From NCBI GenBank assembly GCA_041658705.1, contig JBAZZT010000001.1, forward strand, positions 233,362 through 297,361: 64,000 nt of DNA, written 5' to 3'. Shown here piece by piece: positions 23,710 through 31,475 of the stretch. A program made the position numbers and the translations under genes. Below the pieces are notes generated by a model. That model was not told the DNA's origin. It saw only the letters and a program-made list of their open reading frames with translations, and did not search any database. Within the stretch, counting starts at the first letter, position 1; the number at the start of each line of letters is the position of its first letter. The DNA is from CAIKNB01 sp041658705. GTDB taxonomy: Bacteria > Patescibacteriota > Patescibacteriia > 2-12-FULL-60-25.

Positions 23710-23857
23710 AATGAAAAATGCGCCACGGCACGGCACACGCGAGCGCCGTGCCACGTGAACGACAGCGACTCCAACACCCGTGGCCACGTAAAGCGCATTT
23801 AGGTAGATGCGCCACGTGGCTCACGTAAAAACGACAGCGTGAGCTGTCGTTTTTACG
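23710..23857. repeat. Palindrome cluster and bidirectional terminator next to tRNA-Pro
   Basis: GGCACGGCACACGCGAGCGCCGTGCC at 23719-23744 with CACGTGAA after it, GCGCCACGTGGCTCACG, and the hairpin AAAAACGACAGC / GCTGTCGTTTTT at 23828-23852. That hairpin can stop transcription from tRNA-Pro (minus strand). The ACGTGGCTCACGTAAAA motif also appears, inverted, after tRNA-Tyr. Confidence 0.75.
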
Positions 23858-23933
<76 letters not shown>

Positions 23934-24028
23934 AATTGTGTCGAAAGTCGTCGGAACACGTATTCACTTTTAACTTCTTTTCGCAGCAGGATAGTAGCAA
24001 TTTGCCTCTGAAATGGCAAGAATCGTGC

Positions 24029-24034
24029 TATACT
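24029..24034 (+). promoter_or_regulatory. Extended -10 box eight bases before a start codon
   Basis: TGC-TATACT; the ATG is at 24043. A near-leaderless start. Confidence 0.6.
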
Positions 24035-24042
24035 CTTGATAT

Positions 24043-25005
24043 ATGCCGGTCAAAAGCCAACGCCAGAAGAAATCCTTGGTTGAATTTTCATGGCGGCATC
24101 ATTTTGCCGCCGAGGGTGCGTTGCTCGCGGCTGCGGTCATCATGATCATGGCTGCGCCGGTTTTCGTCATCGCTATGACCGACGCGACTGCGGTGACGAC
24201 GGGTTCAAACATCACCTTGAATACTTTGCAGAACCAATTGAACATCTTGAACGCCAGGCTCGACAGTTTGAGTTTGAAGATCGACGGCTTGTCCGGTCAA
24301 GCGACTGATCAAGTGCTGTCGAATCCAAGCGTGAGCGAATGCGCCATGGCTTGCGCGCGACAAAAGACTTCTTGCGCTACGGTCGTGGGCGGCCGGGCGA
24401 GTCAAGGCAGTTCCGGATGCGCTGCGAGCAAAATCAGCTCGTGTCTCCAAGATTGCCGTTCCTCGGCCATAACTTGCGAGACTTCATGCGCGGTGCAGTT
24501 GGGCGCTTGCGTGCGGCAGGCGGGTAACAACAAAACGACCGCTCAAGCATGCCGCGCGACAGACGCGACCTGCCTCTCGTCTTGCGGGGTGGGAGCCGTC
24601 GCGGCAAAAACGACCGTGGACAGCTCGACTTGCCAAAGCCAATGCCGCCGCGAAAACGCTATTTGCCGTCAAGCCAACAGAAACTCTGATACCGGGATAA
24701 AAGACTGCAACCAAATCCAAACCGTCTGCCTGGAAGTCGCCTGCACCGCTTCCGGCACCGCCTCTTCGGGCGGCACTTCGCAGACTAATCAAGCGCCCGG
24801 ACAACAAATCACCATCAAATGCGAAAACGCCTGCACGACTGATTTCAATCTTTGCCGCTCGGCGGCTTCAGACAACGTCGACAAACAAGCGACGTGCAAT
24901 TCATCCTACGGTTCATGCCGCGAAGCCTGTCTCAAATCCATCGGCGGAGGCATGACGGGAGAAGGCTCCGGCGGCGCGTCGGGATCGGTGACAGGCGCGC
25001 GATAA
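24043..25005 (+). CDS. Membrane-anchored protein with four Cys hairpin modules
   Basis: 320 residues. A basic N-terminus and a membrane segment (EGALLAAAVIMIMAAPVFVIA, about 25-46) lead to a short coiled coil (TLNTLQNQLNILNARLDSLS). Then come four repeats of a CxxxCx6C...Cx6CxxxC pattern, clearest in module 2 (CETSCAVQLGAC ... CRATDATCLSSC) and module 4 (CENACTTDFNLC ... CNSSYGSCREAC); modules 1 and 3 deviate by one residue in the second half. Each is predicted to be a helical hairpin held by three disulfides. The tail is Gly/Ser rich. The protein is extracytoplasmic; function unknown. I know no named family with this exact spacing. Confidence 0.7.
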   Translation: MPVKSQRQKKSLVEFSWRHHFAAEGALLAAAVIMIMAAPVFVIAMTDATAVTTGSNITLNTLQNQLNILNARLDSLSLKIDGLSGQATDQVLSNPSVSECAMACARQKTSCATVVGGRASQGSSGCAASKISSCLQDCRSSAITCETSCAVQLGACVRQAGNNKTTAQACRATDATCLSSCGVGAVAAKTTVDSSTCQSQCRRENAICRQANRNSDTGIKDCNQIQTVCLEVACTASGTASSGGTSQTNQAPGQQITIKCENACTTDFNLCRSAASDNVDKQATCNSSYGSCREACLKSIGGGMTGEGSGGASGSVTGAR

Positions 25006-25048
25006 AAAGGTACCGGATTCCGGCTTTCGGACCGGGGATAAATAAAAT

Positions 25049-25156
25049 GTCATTCTTGAGGCCGTCTGACGGCCGAAGAATCTTCCAATTCCTTAAGGTA
25101 TAGGAGGATCCTTCGCGGAGTTTACCCCGCACTCGATGCGGGGCTCGAGGATGACA
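25049..25156. repeat. Family A-like palindrome (diverged)
   Basis: TGTCATTCTTGAG at the left and CTCGAGGATGACA at the right, including the GCGGAGTTTACCCCGCACTC segment shared with the copies at 382, 20668 and 48359. Confidence 0.75.
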
Positions 25157-25262
25157 TTTGCTTTTATATGACGGAATCCCTGACGAGCCGGCCAATCCAT
25201 GCGGCATACCACCTGTGTATCGCCTTCATTGACTGGGCTCGGCTGCGTGTTAGGCTTTGAAT

Positions 25263-25949
25263 ATGACTGCACCGCTTAATCATCTTGCGTTGATCATGGA
25301 CGGCAACCGGCGCTGGGCTAAAGAGCGCGGGCTGCCGGCTTTCATGGGGCATCGTGCCGGGTATGATCGCTTGTTGGAAATCGGAGAGGCTTGCCTTGAT
25401 CGAGGCATCCCTAACCTGACGGTTTTTGCTTTCTCGACCGAAAATTGGCGGCGCTCCGCCGAAGAGGTCGAGTTCCTCATGAATTTGTTCGATCAAGCGT
25501 TGGAGAAAGATTTTAAACGCTTTTTGGACAGGGGAGCGCGCATTCGCGTCTTGGGGCGGCGCGAGGGTCTGCGCGAATCTACGCGGCGTGCCATCGAGAG
25601 CATGGAACGCGATTCCAGCGCCAACAGCGCCGCGACTTTAGGTTTATGTTTGAATTACGGCGGGCGCGCCGAGATCGTCGATGCCTGCCGTCGCGCCATC
25701 GCGGATGGCCTCAAACCGGAAGACGTCACGGAAGCGGAAATCAATCAACGTTTGTATTGGCCGGACATGCCCGAACCGGATCTCGTCGTGCGCACTTCAG
25801 GCGAAGAACGGCTGTCGGGTTTTCTGGCTTGGGAGTCGGTGTACAGCGAATTATATTTTTGCGAAAAACATTGGCCGGATTTCGACACCGCGGAATTGGA
25901 TAAAGCACTGGCGATCTTCCAAGAGCGCGAGCGCAGACGTGGGAAATAG
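25263..25949 (+). CDS. uppS: Isoprenyl (undecaprenyl) diphosphate synthase
   Basis: 228 residues of the cis-prenyltransferase family. The catalytic stretch is LIMDGNRRWAKERGLPAFMGHRAGY (catalytic D13, substrate Arg/Gly-x-Arg). TVFAFSTENWRRSAEEVEFLMNLF and the C-terminal PDLVVRTSGEERLSGFL with the RTSGE-R motif follow, and WPDFDTAELDKAL is near the end. It makes the C55 carrier lipid for peptidoglycan and surface polymers, which links it to uppP, murF and the PBP elsewhere in the window. ATG 25263 is taken instead of TTG 25257. Confidence 0.97.
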   Translation: MTAPLNHLALIMDGNRRWAKERGLPAFMGHRAGYDRLLEIGEACLDRGIPNLTVFAFSTENWRRSAEEVEFLMNLFDQALEKDFKRFLDRGARIRVLGRREGLRESTRRAIESMERDSSANSAATLGLCLNYGGRAEIVDACRRAIADGLKPEDVTEAEINQRLYWPDMPEPDLVVRTSGEERLSGFLAWESVYSELYFCEKHWPDFDTAELDKALAIFQERERRRGK

Positions 25950-25955
25950 ACCGCT

Positions 25956-26050
25956 TGTCATTGCGAGCGCATAGATTAATCGCGCGAAGCAATCTCTGAA
26001 TCCCAGAGATTGCTTCGTCGTCCCGTCAAACGGGACTCCTCGCAATGACA
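25956..26050. repeat. REP-like palindrome, family C
   Basis: Ends TGTCATTGCGAG and CTCGCAATGACA, with an inner perfect hairpin GCAATCTCTG / CAGAGATTGC and a CCCGTCAAACGGG hairpin. One copy in the window. The same general type is common in many bacterial genomes. Confidence 0.85.
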
Positions 26051-26094
26051 GATGATTTTACCTTGGATTGGAGAGAATGAAGCGTGACGTCCAT

Positions 26095-26126
26095 TAAAAA
26101 ATAAGCCCCGACTTGAGAAGTCGGGG
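26095..26126 (-). terminator. Terminator of the minus-strand unknown cassette
   Basis: On the minus strand, CCCCGACTTCTCAAGTCGGGG followed by CTTATTTTTTA. Its left half is duplicated at 26560-26589. Confidence 0.88.
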
Positions 26127-26136
26127 TTTCACGTCG

Positions 26137-26526
26137 TCAGTTGGCGTGCTTTCGAGCGATGTCAGACATGGGGCTGAACCAGTCCTCCGGCAAACCGAGC
26201 CGCTTGAGGACTCGGTTGAAGACTTTTTCGACGAAGTTAGTTTCATTCATGCACTCTACCATGAGTCCTGGATCATCGGGGGACGTGTCCATGGCGGACT
26301 GGAATTGAGGATCCTCGAACAGGATGGCTTTAGCGGCATCAATCATCCGCCGCTTGCGTTGGTGCAACAGGATGACGATGGGCGCGCATTCATGCCTTGG
26401 TCTCGTGTCCTTCGCCGGTTTAAGTTCCGGGAAGACGCGTCGGACGACTTCGTTGGCCACGGTGGCGTAGTCGAGCGAAAGCAGATATGCCTTGAGGCGT
26501 TCCTTGATCGGCTGTCGGGTATCCAT
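26137..26526 (-). CDS. Unknown small protein, tandem duplicate of its upstream neighbour
   Basis: 129 residues from ATG 26526, with AAGGAAG just upstream. It starts MDTRQPIKERLKAYLLSLDYATVANEVVRR and shares with the next gene the pattern MDTR---KE-LKAYLL-LD---VA-EV--R-FPEL-P, then PQFQSAM and a C-terminal RL-LP-D, roughly 40 percent identity by eye. It is all-helical in appearance with no signal, cysteines or catalytic motif. It is third in a minus-strand cassette (27454 to 26137) that ends in a strong terminator. Family not recognised; a regulator or adaptor is possible but unsupported. Confidence 0.6.
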   Translation of the reverse strand: MDTRQPIKERLKAYLLSLDYATVANEVVRRVFPELKPAKDTRPRHECAPIVILLHQRKRRMIDAAKAILFEDPQFQSAMDTSPDDPGLMVECMNETNFVEKVFNRVLKRLGLPEDWFSPMSDIARKHAN

Positions 26527-26559
26527 GCTACTTCCTTTCGGTCGGATCAATTGAGGTCC

Positions 26560-26589
26560 GCTTGAGAAGTCGGGGTTTCACGTCGTCAG
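26560..26589. repeat. 30-bp direct repeat of the cassette terminator region
   Basis: CTTGAGAAGTCGGGGTTTCA continuing CGTCGTCAGT is identical at 26112-26141 and here. Here only half of the terminator hairpin is present; it is fused to a copy of the 3' end of the 26993-27454 gene (TCAATTGAGGTC). Confidence 0.9.
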
Positions 26590-26972
26590 TCGATGACGTG
26601 GTACTCTCTGGGGTCCAAATCCACGATGTCCCTTGGTAAATCCAATCGCTGCAGCATCGAGGTGCAGATACGTTTTTCGAGGGCAGTCTCATCCCAACAC
26701 TCGAAGAAGAGCTTCATGTCACCGCGATAGGCACCCATGGCGGATTGGAATAGCGGATCCGCGAGCAAGATGTCCTTTATGGCTGTGAACATTTGCCGCT
26801 GGCTCTGATTCAGGATGAAGGAGGCAGCGCCTCTTCGGTCATCCTCCGTCAAGCCCTCTGTCGGTTCAAGCTCCGGGAATTCGCGTTGGATGACCTCCCC
26901 GGCCACGGCCCAAGTGTCGAGCAAGAGCAGATATGCCTTGAGGAGTTCTTTGGTCTCCAATCGTGTATCCAT
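26586..26972 (-). CDS. Unknown small protein, tandem duplicate of its downstream neighbour
   Basis: 128 residues from ATG 26972, with AAAGGAG upstream; a 34-codon upstream extension would overlap the preceding gene and is rejected. It starts MDTRLETKELLKAYLLLLDTWAVAGEVIQR and contains FPELEPTEGL, FILNQSQRQMFTAIKDILLADPLFQSAM and MLQRLDLPRDIV. It is paralogous to 26137-26526. The stop lies 59 bp before that gene's start, and the gap holds a remnant of the terminator, so the pair arose by tandem duplication of a unit of about 440 bp. Function unknown. Confidence 0.6.
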   Translation of the reverse strand: MDTRLETKELLKAYLLLLDTWAVAGEVIQREFPELEPTEGLTEDDRRGAASFILNQSQRQMFTAIKDILLADPLFQSAMGAYRGDMKLFFECWDETALEKRICTSMLQRLDLPRDIVDLDPREYHVID

Positions 26973-26992
26973 GCTGTCTCCTTTTGGACGGC

Positions 26993-27454
26993 TCAATTGA
27001 GGTCGGCCTGGGCGAAGACGACCGACGGGCGATCTGCGGGGTCGATTTCGCAGCCCAAGAGCTTGGCCGTGCACTGCAGAAATCTCTGCAGCAGGTCGGT
27101 TTCTTCGAGCAGCTGCATGAAGACCTGGGTGACTTCCTCGCTCCCGACGATCTGGACGAGCCGCATCACTTCAACTTCGCCGTCGGTCTTTTCATCGACC
27201 GCGACGAAGCCTTGGAAGGTCAGAAGCGCTTGTTCAGCGATGAAGGCCGCGCCCAGTTCGTAACCAGCTTCGCGGAATACACCGATGGCGTAGTCGTCGG
27301 AATCTGGGTTCGGGTTGGTCTGGCGCAAGCGTGCCAAGCTCAACACGGCGAGCTCTTCCGCATCCAAGTGTCCGAGGATTTTGGAGAAACCCGACTTCAG
27401 TACGTTCAGCGCCTGGCTTTTTTCGGTGTCTTTCATGTTGGTCACGCTAAGCAT
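26993..27454 (-). CDS. Unknown helical protein, first gene of the cassette
   Basis: 153 residues. Sequence such as ALNVLKSGFSKILGHLDAEE, AYELGAAFIAEQALLTFQGF and EEVTQVFMQLLEETDLLQRFL suggests a helical domain without membrane segments. It is not obviously paralogous to the two following genes, although the last codons (ADLN-stop) were copied along with the duplication. The 20-bp gap to the next gene supports cotranscription. Upstream on the minus strand is a TTGACA (27528-27523) without a good -10. Two direct TGTTCTAT repeats, 11 bp apart, lie at 27552-27570. I do not recognise the family. Confidence 0.6.
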   Translation of the reverse strand: MLSVTNMKDTEKSQALNVLKSGFSKILGHLDAEELAVLSLARLRQTNPNPDSDDYAIGVFREAGYELGAAFIAEQALLTFQGFVAVDEKTDGEVEVMRLVQIVGSEEVTQVFMQLLEETDLLQRFLQCTAKLLGCEIDPADRPSVVFAQADLN

Positions 27455-27551
27455 GGGGACTGTACCTACCGCCTTTCCGCAATGGAATGAACTGCGTCTA
27501 AAGTGTCAGAATACGCTCAATTTGTCAAAACATTTGCAGATTGAGCCAGGC

Positions 27552-27570
27552 TGTTCTATATTTGTTCTAT
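27552..27570. promoter_or_regulatory. Direct repeat TGTTCTAT x2 at helical spacing
   Basis: TGTTCTAT at 27552-27559 and 27563-27570, one helical turn apart, upstream of the minus-strand cassette. It may be a regulator site; support is limited to the repeat itself. Confidence 0.3.
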
Positions 27571-27603
27571 GGTAGATCGCAGAACGAGCGGGTAGCCAAA
27601 TTT

Positions 27604-27672
27604 TGTCATCCCGGCCTTGAGCCGGGACCTCCGATGGATCCCGGCTCGCGCTGCTGCTTGGCCGGGATGACA
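27604..27672. repeat. REP-like palindrome, family D
   Basis: TGTCATCCCGGCC / GGCCGGGATGACA ends with inner GAGCCGGGAC / ATCCCGGCTC arms. It sits inside outer words GGGTAGCCAAA / GGCTACCGTCTACC like the family A elements, and is followed by a family B palindrome at 27708-27732. Confidence 0.85.
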
Positions 27673-27736
27673 AGAAAGGTCAGGATGTCTGGCTACCGTC
27701 TACCAGCGGGGGCGCATGGCATGCGCCCCTACCCCT

Positions 27737-29011
27737 ATGCCCACACTTTTTGATGCGGCGAATCAGGAACGCCGACGTAAATTTGCGCCTTTGGCCGACC
27801 GCATGCGTCCGGTGACTTTTGATGAAGTCGTGGGGCAGAGCGAGATGGTCAAATCGGGCGCCGTGTTTCGCGGCATGATCGAGTCCGGCAATGTGCCCTC
27901 GATGATCTTTTGGGGTCCGCCGGGTTCAGGCAAGACCACTCTGGCGCGCGTCCTGGCCGCGGTTTCCGGCATGGAATTCGAGCAGCTCTCGGCCGTGACC
28001 GCGGGCGTGTCTGAAGTCCGCCAGATCATCAAAGAGGCGGAGAATCGGCTTGACTTCAAAAGTCGACGCACGATTTTGTTCATTGATGAAATCCATCGCT
28101 TCAACAAAGGTCAGCAAGACGCGTTTTTGCCGTTCGTGGAAAACGGCACCATGATCTTGATCGGCGCGACGACCGAGAACCCGAGCTTCGAAGTCAACTC
28201 GGCGTTGCTCTCGCGCTGCAAAGTTTTCGTCTTGGCCAAACTTGGAGCAGAGGACGTGCGCAGCCTGGTGTTGCGCGCGGCTCAAGATGCAGAGCGCGGC
28301 TTCGGCAAGCTGGCGCTCGAGATTCCCGACGAAGTCTTGGACGAGATCGTGAGCGTGGCGGATGGCGATGCGCGCGTGGCTTTGAACACGCTCGAAAATC
28401 TGGTCAAAGCCGGACAAGCCAAAAAACCGGCGCCCAAGAAAATCATCCTTTCCAGCGTCGATCTAAAATCTTTGCTTCAGCGCTCGCATATCCTGTATGA
28501 CAAAGCGGGCGAGGAGCATTACAACATCATCTCCGCGCTGCACAAGTCGTTGCGCGGCTCGGATGCAGATGCGGCGTTGTATTGGTTGGGCCGCATGCTT
28601 GAGAGCGGGGAGGATTCTTTATACGTCGCGCGTCGGCTGGTGCGTTTTGCGTCAGAGGACGTGGGTTTGGCCGATCCGCAAGCGCTCATTCAAGCTGTGG
28701 CTGGTTATCAAGCTGCGCATTTCATCGGCATGCCGGAGTGTAACGTCATCTTGGCGCAAGTCACGGCTTATCTGGCGCGCGCCCCTAAATCCAACGCGCT
28801 TTACGAGGCTTATAGGCGCGTGCAATCCGACATCCGCCGTCTGCCCAACGAACCCGTGCCGCTCCATCTGCGCAACGCCCCGACCGAACTCATGCGGGAT
28901 TTGGGCTACGGCAAAGACTATAAATACAATCCGGCGTTCAAAGCTCCGGTAAAGCAAGATTATCTGCCGGAAAAACTGAAAGGGAAGAAGTATTTGGAAG
29001 CTGGAAGCTAG
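27737..29011 (+). CDS. rarA: Replication-associated recombination protein A (AAA+ ATPase)
   Basis: 424 residues. N-terminal PLADRMRPVTFDEVVGQ, Walker A GPPGSGKTTLAR (about 58-69), LSAVTAGVSEVRQIIKEAE, Walker B ILFIDEIHRFNKGQQDAFL and sensor 1 LIGATTENPSFEVNSALLSR are the standard MgsA/RarA/WRNIP1 motifs. The C-terminal half has DKAGEEHYNIISALHKSLRGSD and the tetramerisation domain, ending GYGKDYKYNP. It acts at stalled forks. ATG 27737 is used; upstream codons fall in the family B palindrome. Confidence 0.97.
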   Translation: MPTLFDAANQERRRKFAPLADRMRPVTFDEVVGQSEMVKSGAVFRGMIESGNVPSMIFWGPPGSGKTTLARVLAAVSGMEFEQLSAVTAGVSEVRQIIKEAENRLDFKSRRTILFIDEIHRFNKGQQDAFLPFVENGTMILIGATTENPSFEVNSALLSRCKVFVLAKLGAEDVRSLVLRAAQDAERGFGKLALEIPDEVLDEIVSVADGDARVALNTLENLVKAGQAKKPAPKKIILSSVDLKSLLQRSHILYDKAGEEHYNIISALHKSLRGSDADAALYWLGRMLESGEDSLYVARRLVRFASEDVGLADPQALIQAVAGYQAAHFIGMPECNVILAQVTAYLARAPKSNALYEAYRRVQSDIRRLPNEPVPLHLRNAPTELMRDLGYGKDYKYNPAFKAPVKQDYLPEKLKGKKYLEAGS

Positions 29012-29115
29012 AAGCTGGAAGCTAGAATTTAGAATCTAGAAGCTGGTACTATTCCAGATTCCAGCTTCTAGCTTCCAGATTCTACATTCCAACCCCCAGA
29101 TTCCGGTTTCTAGCC
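28996..29115. repeat. Word-type inverted repeat (GGAAGCTAGAAGCTGG words)
   Basis: Left arm GGAAGCTAGAAGCTGGAAGC and right arm CCAGCTTCTAGCTTCCAGAT around AGCTGGTACTATTCCAGATT. The left arm begins inside the last codons of rarA (EAGS-stop), so the repeat runs into the gene. Confidence 0.85.
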
Positions 29116-29130
29116 CCATTTCCCGCATGC

Positions 29131-29136
29131 TATCAT
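29131..29136 (+). promoter_or_regulatory. Extended -10 box seven bases before a start codon
   Basis: TGC-TATCAT; the ATG is at 29144. Confidence 0.6.
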
Positions 29137-29143
29137 CGTTTCC

Positions 29144-30970
29144 ATGCGCGATCTGATGGGACTTAAGCGCGAGCGTAATCGTTCGGTGGGACCGGATGCG
29201 CGTTTTCGTTTCCTGACTTGGTTTTTTCTTGCTCTCGCCGCGCTCATCGTGTTGCGCCTGGGATATCTCCAGGTCATGCAATATGGTTTTTATGCGCTCT
29301 TGGCTTCGGACCAGCACGACTTGCAGACCAAACTCAACCCGGTGCGTGGACAGATTCTGGTGCGCGATCGGACCGACGGGTCGCTGCACCCGCTCGCCGG
29401 TAATCGCTTGGTCTGGCAGGTCTACGCCGTGCCTAAAGACATCAAAGACGCGACTTCGACGGGGCGCGCCCTGGCCACGACGCTCAAGTTGCCTGAAGAA
29501 GAAATCATCGCCAAGCTGACCAAGCGGCAAGATGATCCGTACGAGCGTTTGGCTAACGAAGTTGATGCCGACACCGTGAAAGCGTTGCGCGACCAGAATC
29601 TCGACGGCGTAGGTTCGGTCGAGATGCCGGCGCGTTTCTATCCTGAAAAAAATATGGGCGGCCAGCTTATCGGCTATGTCGCAGCGGATGAACACGGCGC
29701 GTTCAAAGGAAAATACGGGCTTGAGTCGAATTACAATAAAATCCTGGCCGGTGTGCCGGGCAGCTTGTCGGCGGAAAAAGACGCGGGCGGGCGGCGCATC
29801 GCCGTGGGCGACAACCAGCTGCAAGCCGCGGTGAACGGCTCGGATATCATCTTGACCATCGATCCCGCCATCCAATATCAAGCCTGCACCTCCATCCAAA
29901 ATGCGGTGCGACGCCACGGCGCAGACAGCGGCTCGATCATCATCATGGATCCGCAGACCGGCGCCATCCTGGCCATGTGCTCGGCGCCAGACTTCGATCC
30001 GGCGGAATACGGCAAGATAAAAGATTTATACGTGCTCAACAACCCCGCAGTCTTCGGTTCGTATGAGCCCGGTTCGGTCTTCAAACCCATCACGCTGGCG
30101 GCTGGGTTGGATGCGGAAAAAATTTCCCCCAAGACCACCTACAACGACACCGGAGTCGAAGAGATCGACGGTTTCAAGATAAAAAATTCTGACAGCTTGA
30201 GTCATGGCATCCAAAGCATGGTGGACGTGCTGGATAAATCCCTGAACACCGGCACCATTTTCGTGCAGCGCCAATTGGGCAAGGATGCATTTCGCCGCTA
30301 TGTCGAGAATTTCGGTTTTGGCGTCAAGACCGGGATCGACCTCGCGCCGGAATCCATAGGTGACATTTCAGGCTTGGCGAAAAAGGGCAGCATCTTCGCG
30401 GCCACGGGTTCGTTCGGACAAGGCATCTCGGTCACGCCGCTGCAGCTCGTGTCGGGGTACGCGGCGCTGGCCAACGGCGGCAAACTCATGCGACCGTATG
30501 TGGTGGACGAGATTGTGCATCCGGACGGCAGCCGCGAAAAAACTAAACCCAAGGTCATCGGCCAGCCCATCACCTCGCGCGCTTCAAGGCTCATCGGCGG
30601 CATGTTGGTTTCGGTCGTGGAGAACGGCCATGGCAAACGCGCCGGAGTACCGGGATATTGGGTGGGCGGCAAGACGGGCACGGCGCAGGTGCCGAGAACA
30701 GATGGTCCGGGTTATGATCCCAACATAACCATCGGTTCATTCGCGGGTTATGCTCCAGCCAGCGATCCAAAATTCGTCATGCTGGTCAAGATTGACCATC
30801 CGCGCGACGTGGAGTGGGCCGAGTCGTCGGCTGCTCCGGCATTTGGCGAAATGGCTAAATTTCTGCTTTCATACCTGGAGGTCCCGCCGGAAAGGCCGGT
30901 GGGCAAGGTCAAGCCCGTGGTCGTTCCGCCGTTGACGCAACCGTTGCAGAAGAGTGAAGTTGGAATATAG
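29144..30970 (+). CDS. Class B penicillin-binding protein (PBP2/FtsI type transpeptidase)
   Basis: 608 residues. A membrane anchor (FLTWFFLALAALIVLRLGYL, about 25-45) is followed by the dimerisation/pedestal region starting NPVRGQILVRDRTDG and a transpeptidase domain with S311-x-x-K314 (GSVFKPI), S366-L-N and K510-TGT (VGGKTGTAQVP). It cross-links peptidoglycan outside the membrane. No PASTA domain is present. Whether it serves division (FtsI) or elongation cannot be told, since no mre or fts neighbours are nearby. The C-terminal tail is short and Pro/Val rich. Confidence 0.94.
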   Translation: MRDLMGLKRERNRSVGPDARFRFLTWFFLALAALIVLRLGYLQVMQYGFYALLASDQHDLQTKLNPVRGQILVRDRTDGSLHPLAGNRLVWQVYAVPKDIKDATSTGRALATTLKLPEEEIIAKLTKRQDDPYERLANEVDADTVKALRDQNLDGVGSVEMPARFYPEKNMGGQLIGYVAADEHGAFKGKYGLESNYNKILAGVPGSLSAEKDAGGRRIAVGDNQLQAAVNGSDIILTIDPAIQYQACTSIQNAVRRHGADSGSIIIMDPQTGAILAMCSAPDFDPAEYGKIKDLYVLNNPAVFGSYEPGSVFKPITLAAGLDAEKISPKTTYNDTGVEEIDGFKIKNSDSLSHGIQSMVDVLDKSLNTGTIFVQRQLGKDAFRRYVENFGFGVKTGIDLAPESIGDISGLAKKGSIFAATGSFGQGISVTPLQLVSGYAALANGGKLMRPYVVDEIVHPDGSREKTKPKVIGQPITSRASRLIGGMLVSVVENGHGKRAGVPGYWVGGKTGTAQVPRTDGPGYDPNITIGSFAGYAPASDPKFVMLVKIDHPRDVEWAESSAAPAFGEMAKFLLSYLEVPPERPVGKVKPVVVPPLTQPLQKSEVGI

Positions 30971-31056
30971 AATATGGAATATGGAAGACAGGATTTCGAG
31001 GACTAAGAGTGAATCTAGAATATAGAATTTGGAATATGGAAGATAGAATTCAAGAT
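30958..31056. repeat. Word-type repeat (GAATATAGAATATGG words)
   Basis: Tandem GGAATATAGAATATGGAATA words, with the complementary arm at 31430-31470 on the far side of the S23-like gene. The two arms therefore flank that gene as long inverted repeats, and the left arm overlaps its probable start. Confidence 0.8.
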
Positions 31057-31428
31057 AGGAAAAAATGCGTTACGTTCCAAGATTTGGAGGTTTGGAAAAA
31101 TGGGCACGTTTTGGTATTGGAAGTTTATGCCTTGACGAAAAGATTTCCGAAAGAAGAAATTTACGGTTTAGTCAGTCAAATGAGACGGGCCGCGATTTCC
31201 GTGACCTCGAATATCGCAGAGGGGTTTGGACGAAGATCGATGAAAGATAAAATACATTTTTATATCATGGCCAGAGGTTCTTTGATCGAATTACAAAATC
31301 AATTGATTGTTTCACGAGATGTGGGGTATATTCCGGTTCAGGATTTCCAAAAAATCGAATACTCATTCGAGACAGTCCATAGGCTGCTCAACGCCCTATT
31401 AACCAAATCCCAGGAACTGCTCGGCTGA
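31036..31428 (+). CDS. Four-helix bundle protein (23S rRNA intervening-sequence / S23 type)
   Basis: 130 residues from ATG 31036; GTG 31009 would extend into the word repeat. Typical family sequence: FQDLEVWKNGHVLVLEVYALTKRFPKEEIYGLVSQMRRAAISVTSNIAEGFGR, then FYIMARGSLIELQNQL and a closing helix with LLNALL. Family members form pentameric four-helix bundles and are often encoded in rRNA intervening sequences or as solo genes in CPR. The role is unknown. AT content and codon use (AAA, GAA, TTT rich) differ from neighbours, and the gene is enclosed by inverted word repeats, which suggests a captured or mobile segment. Confidence 0.9.
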   Translation: MEDRIQDRKKCVTFQDLEVWKNGHVLVLEVYALTKRFPKEEIYGLVSQMRRAAISVTSNIAEGFGRRSMKDKIHFYIMARGSLIELQNQLIVSRDVGYIPVQDFQKIEYSFETVHRLLNALLTKSQELLG

Positions 31429-31475
31429 TTACTCTTCCATATTCCATATTCTAAATTCCATATTCACTATTCCCT

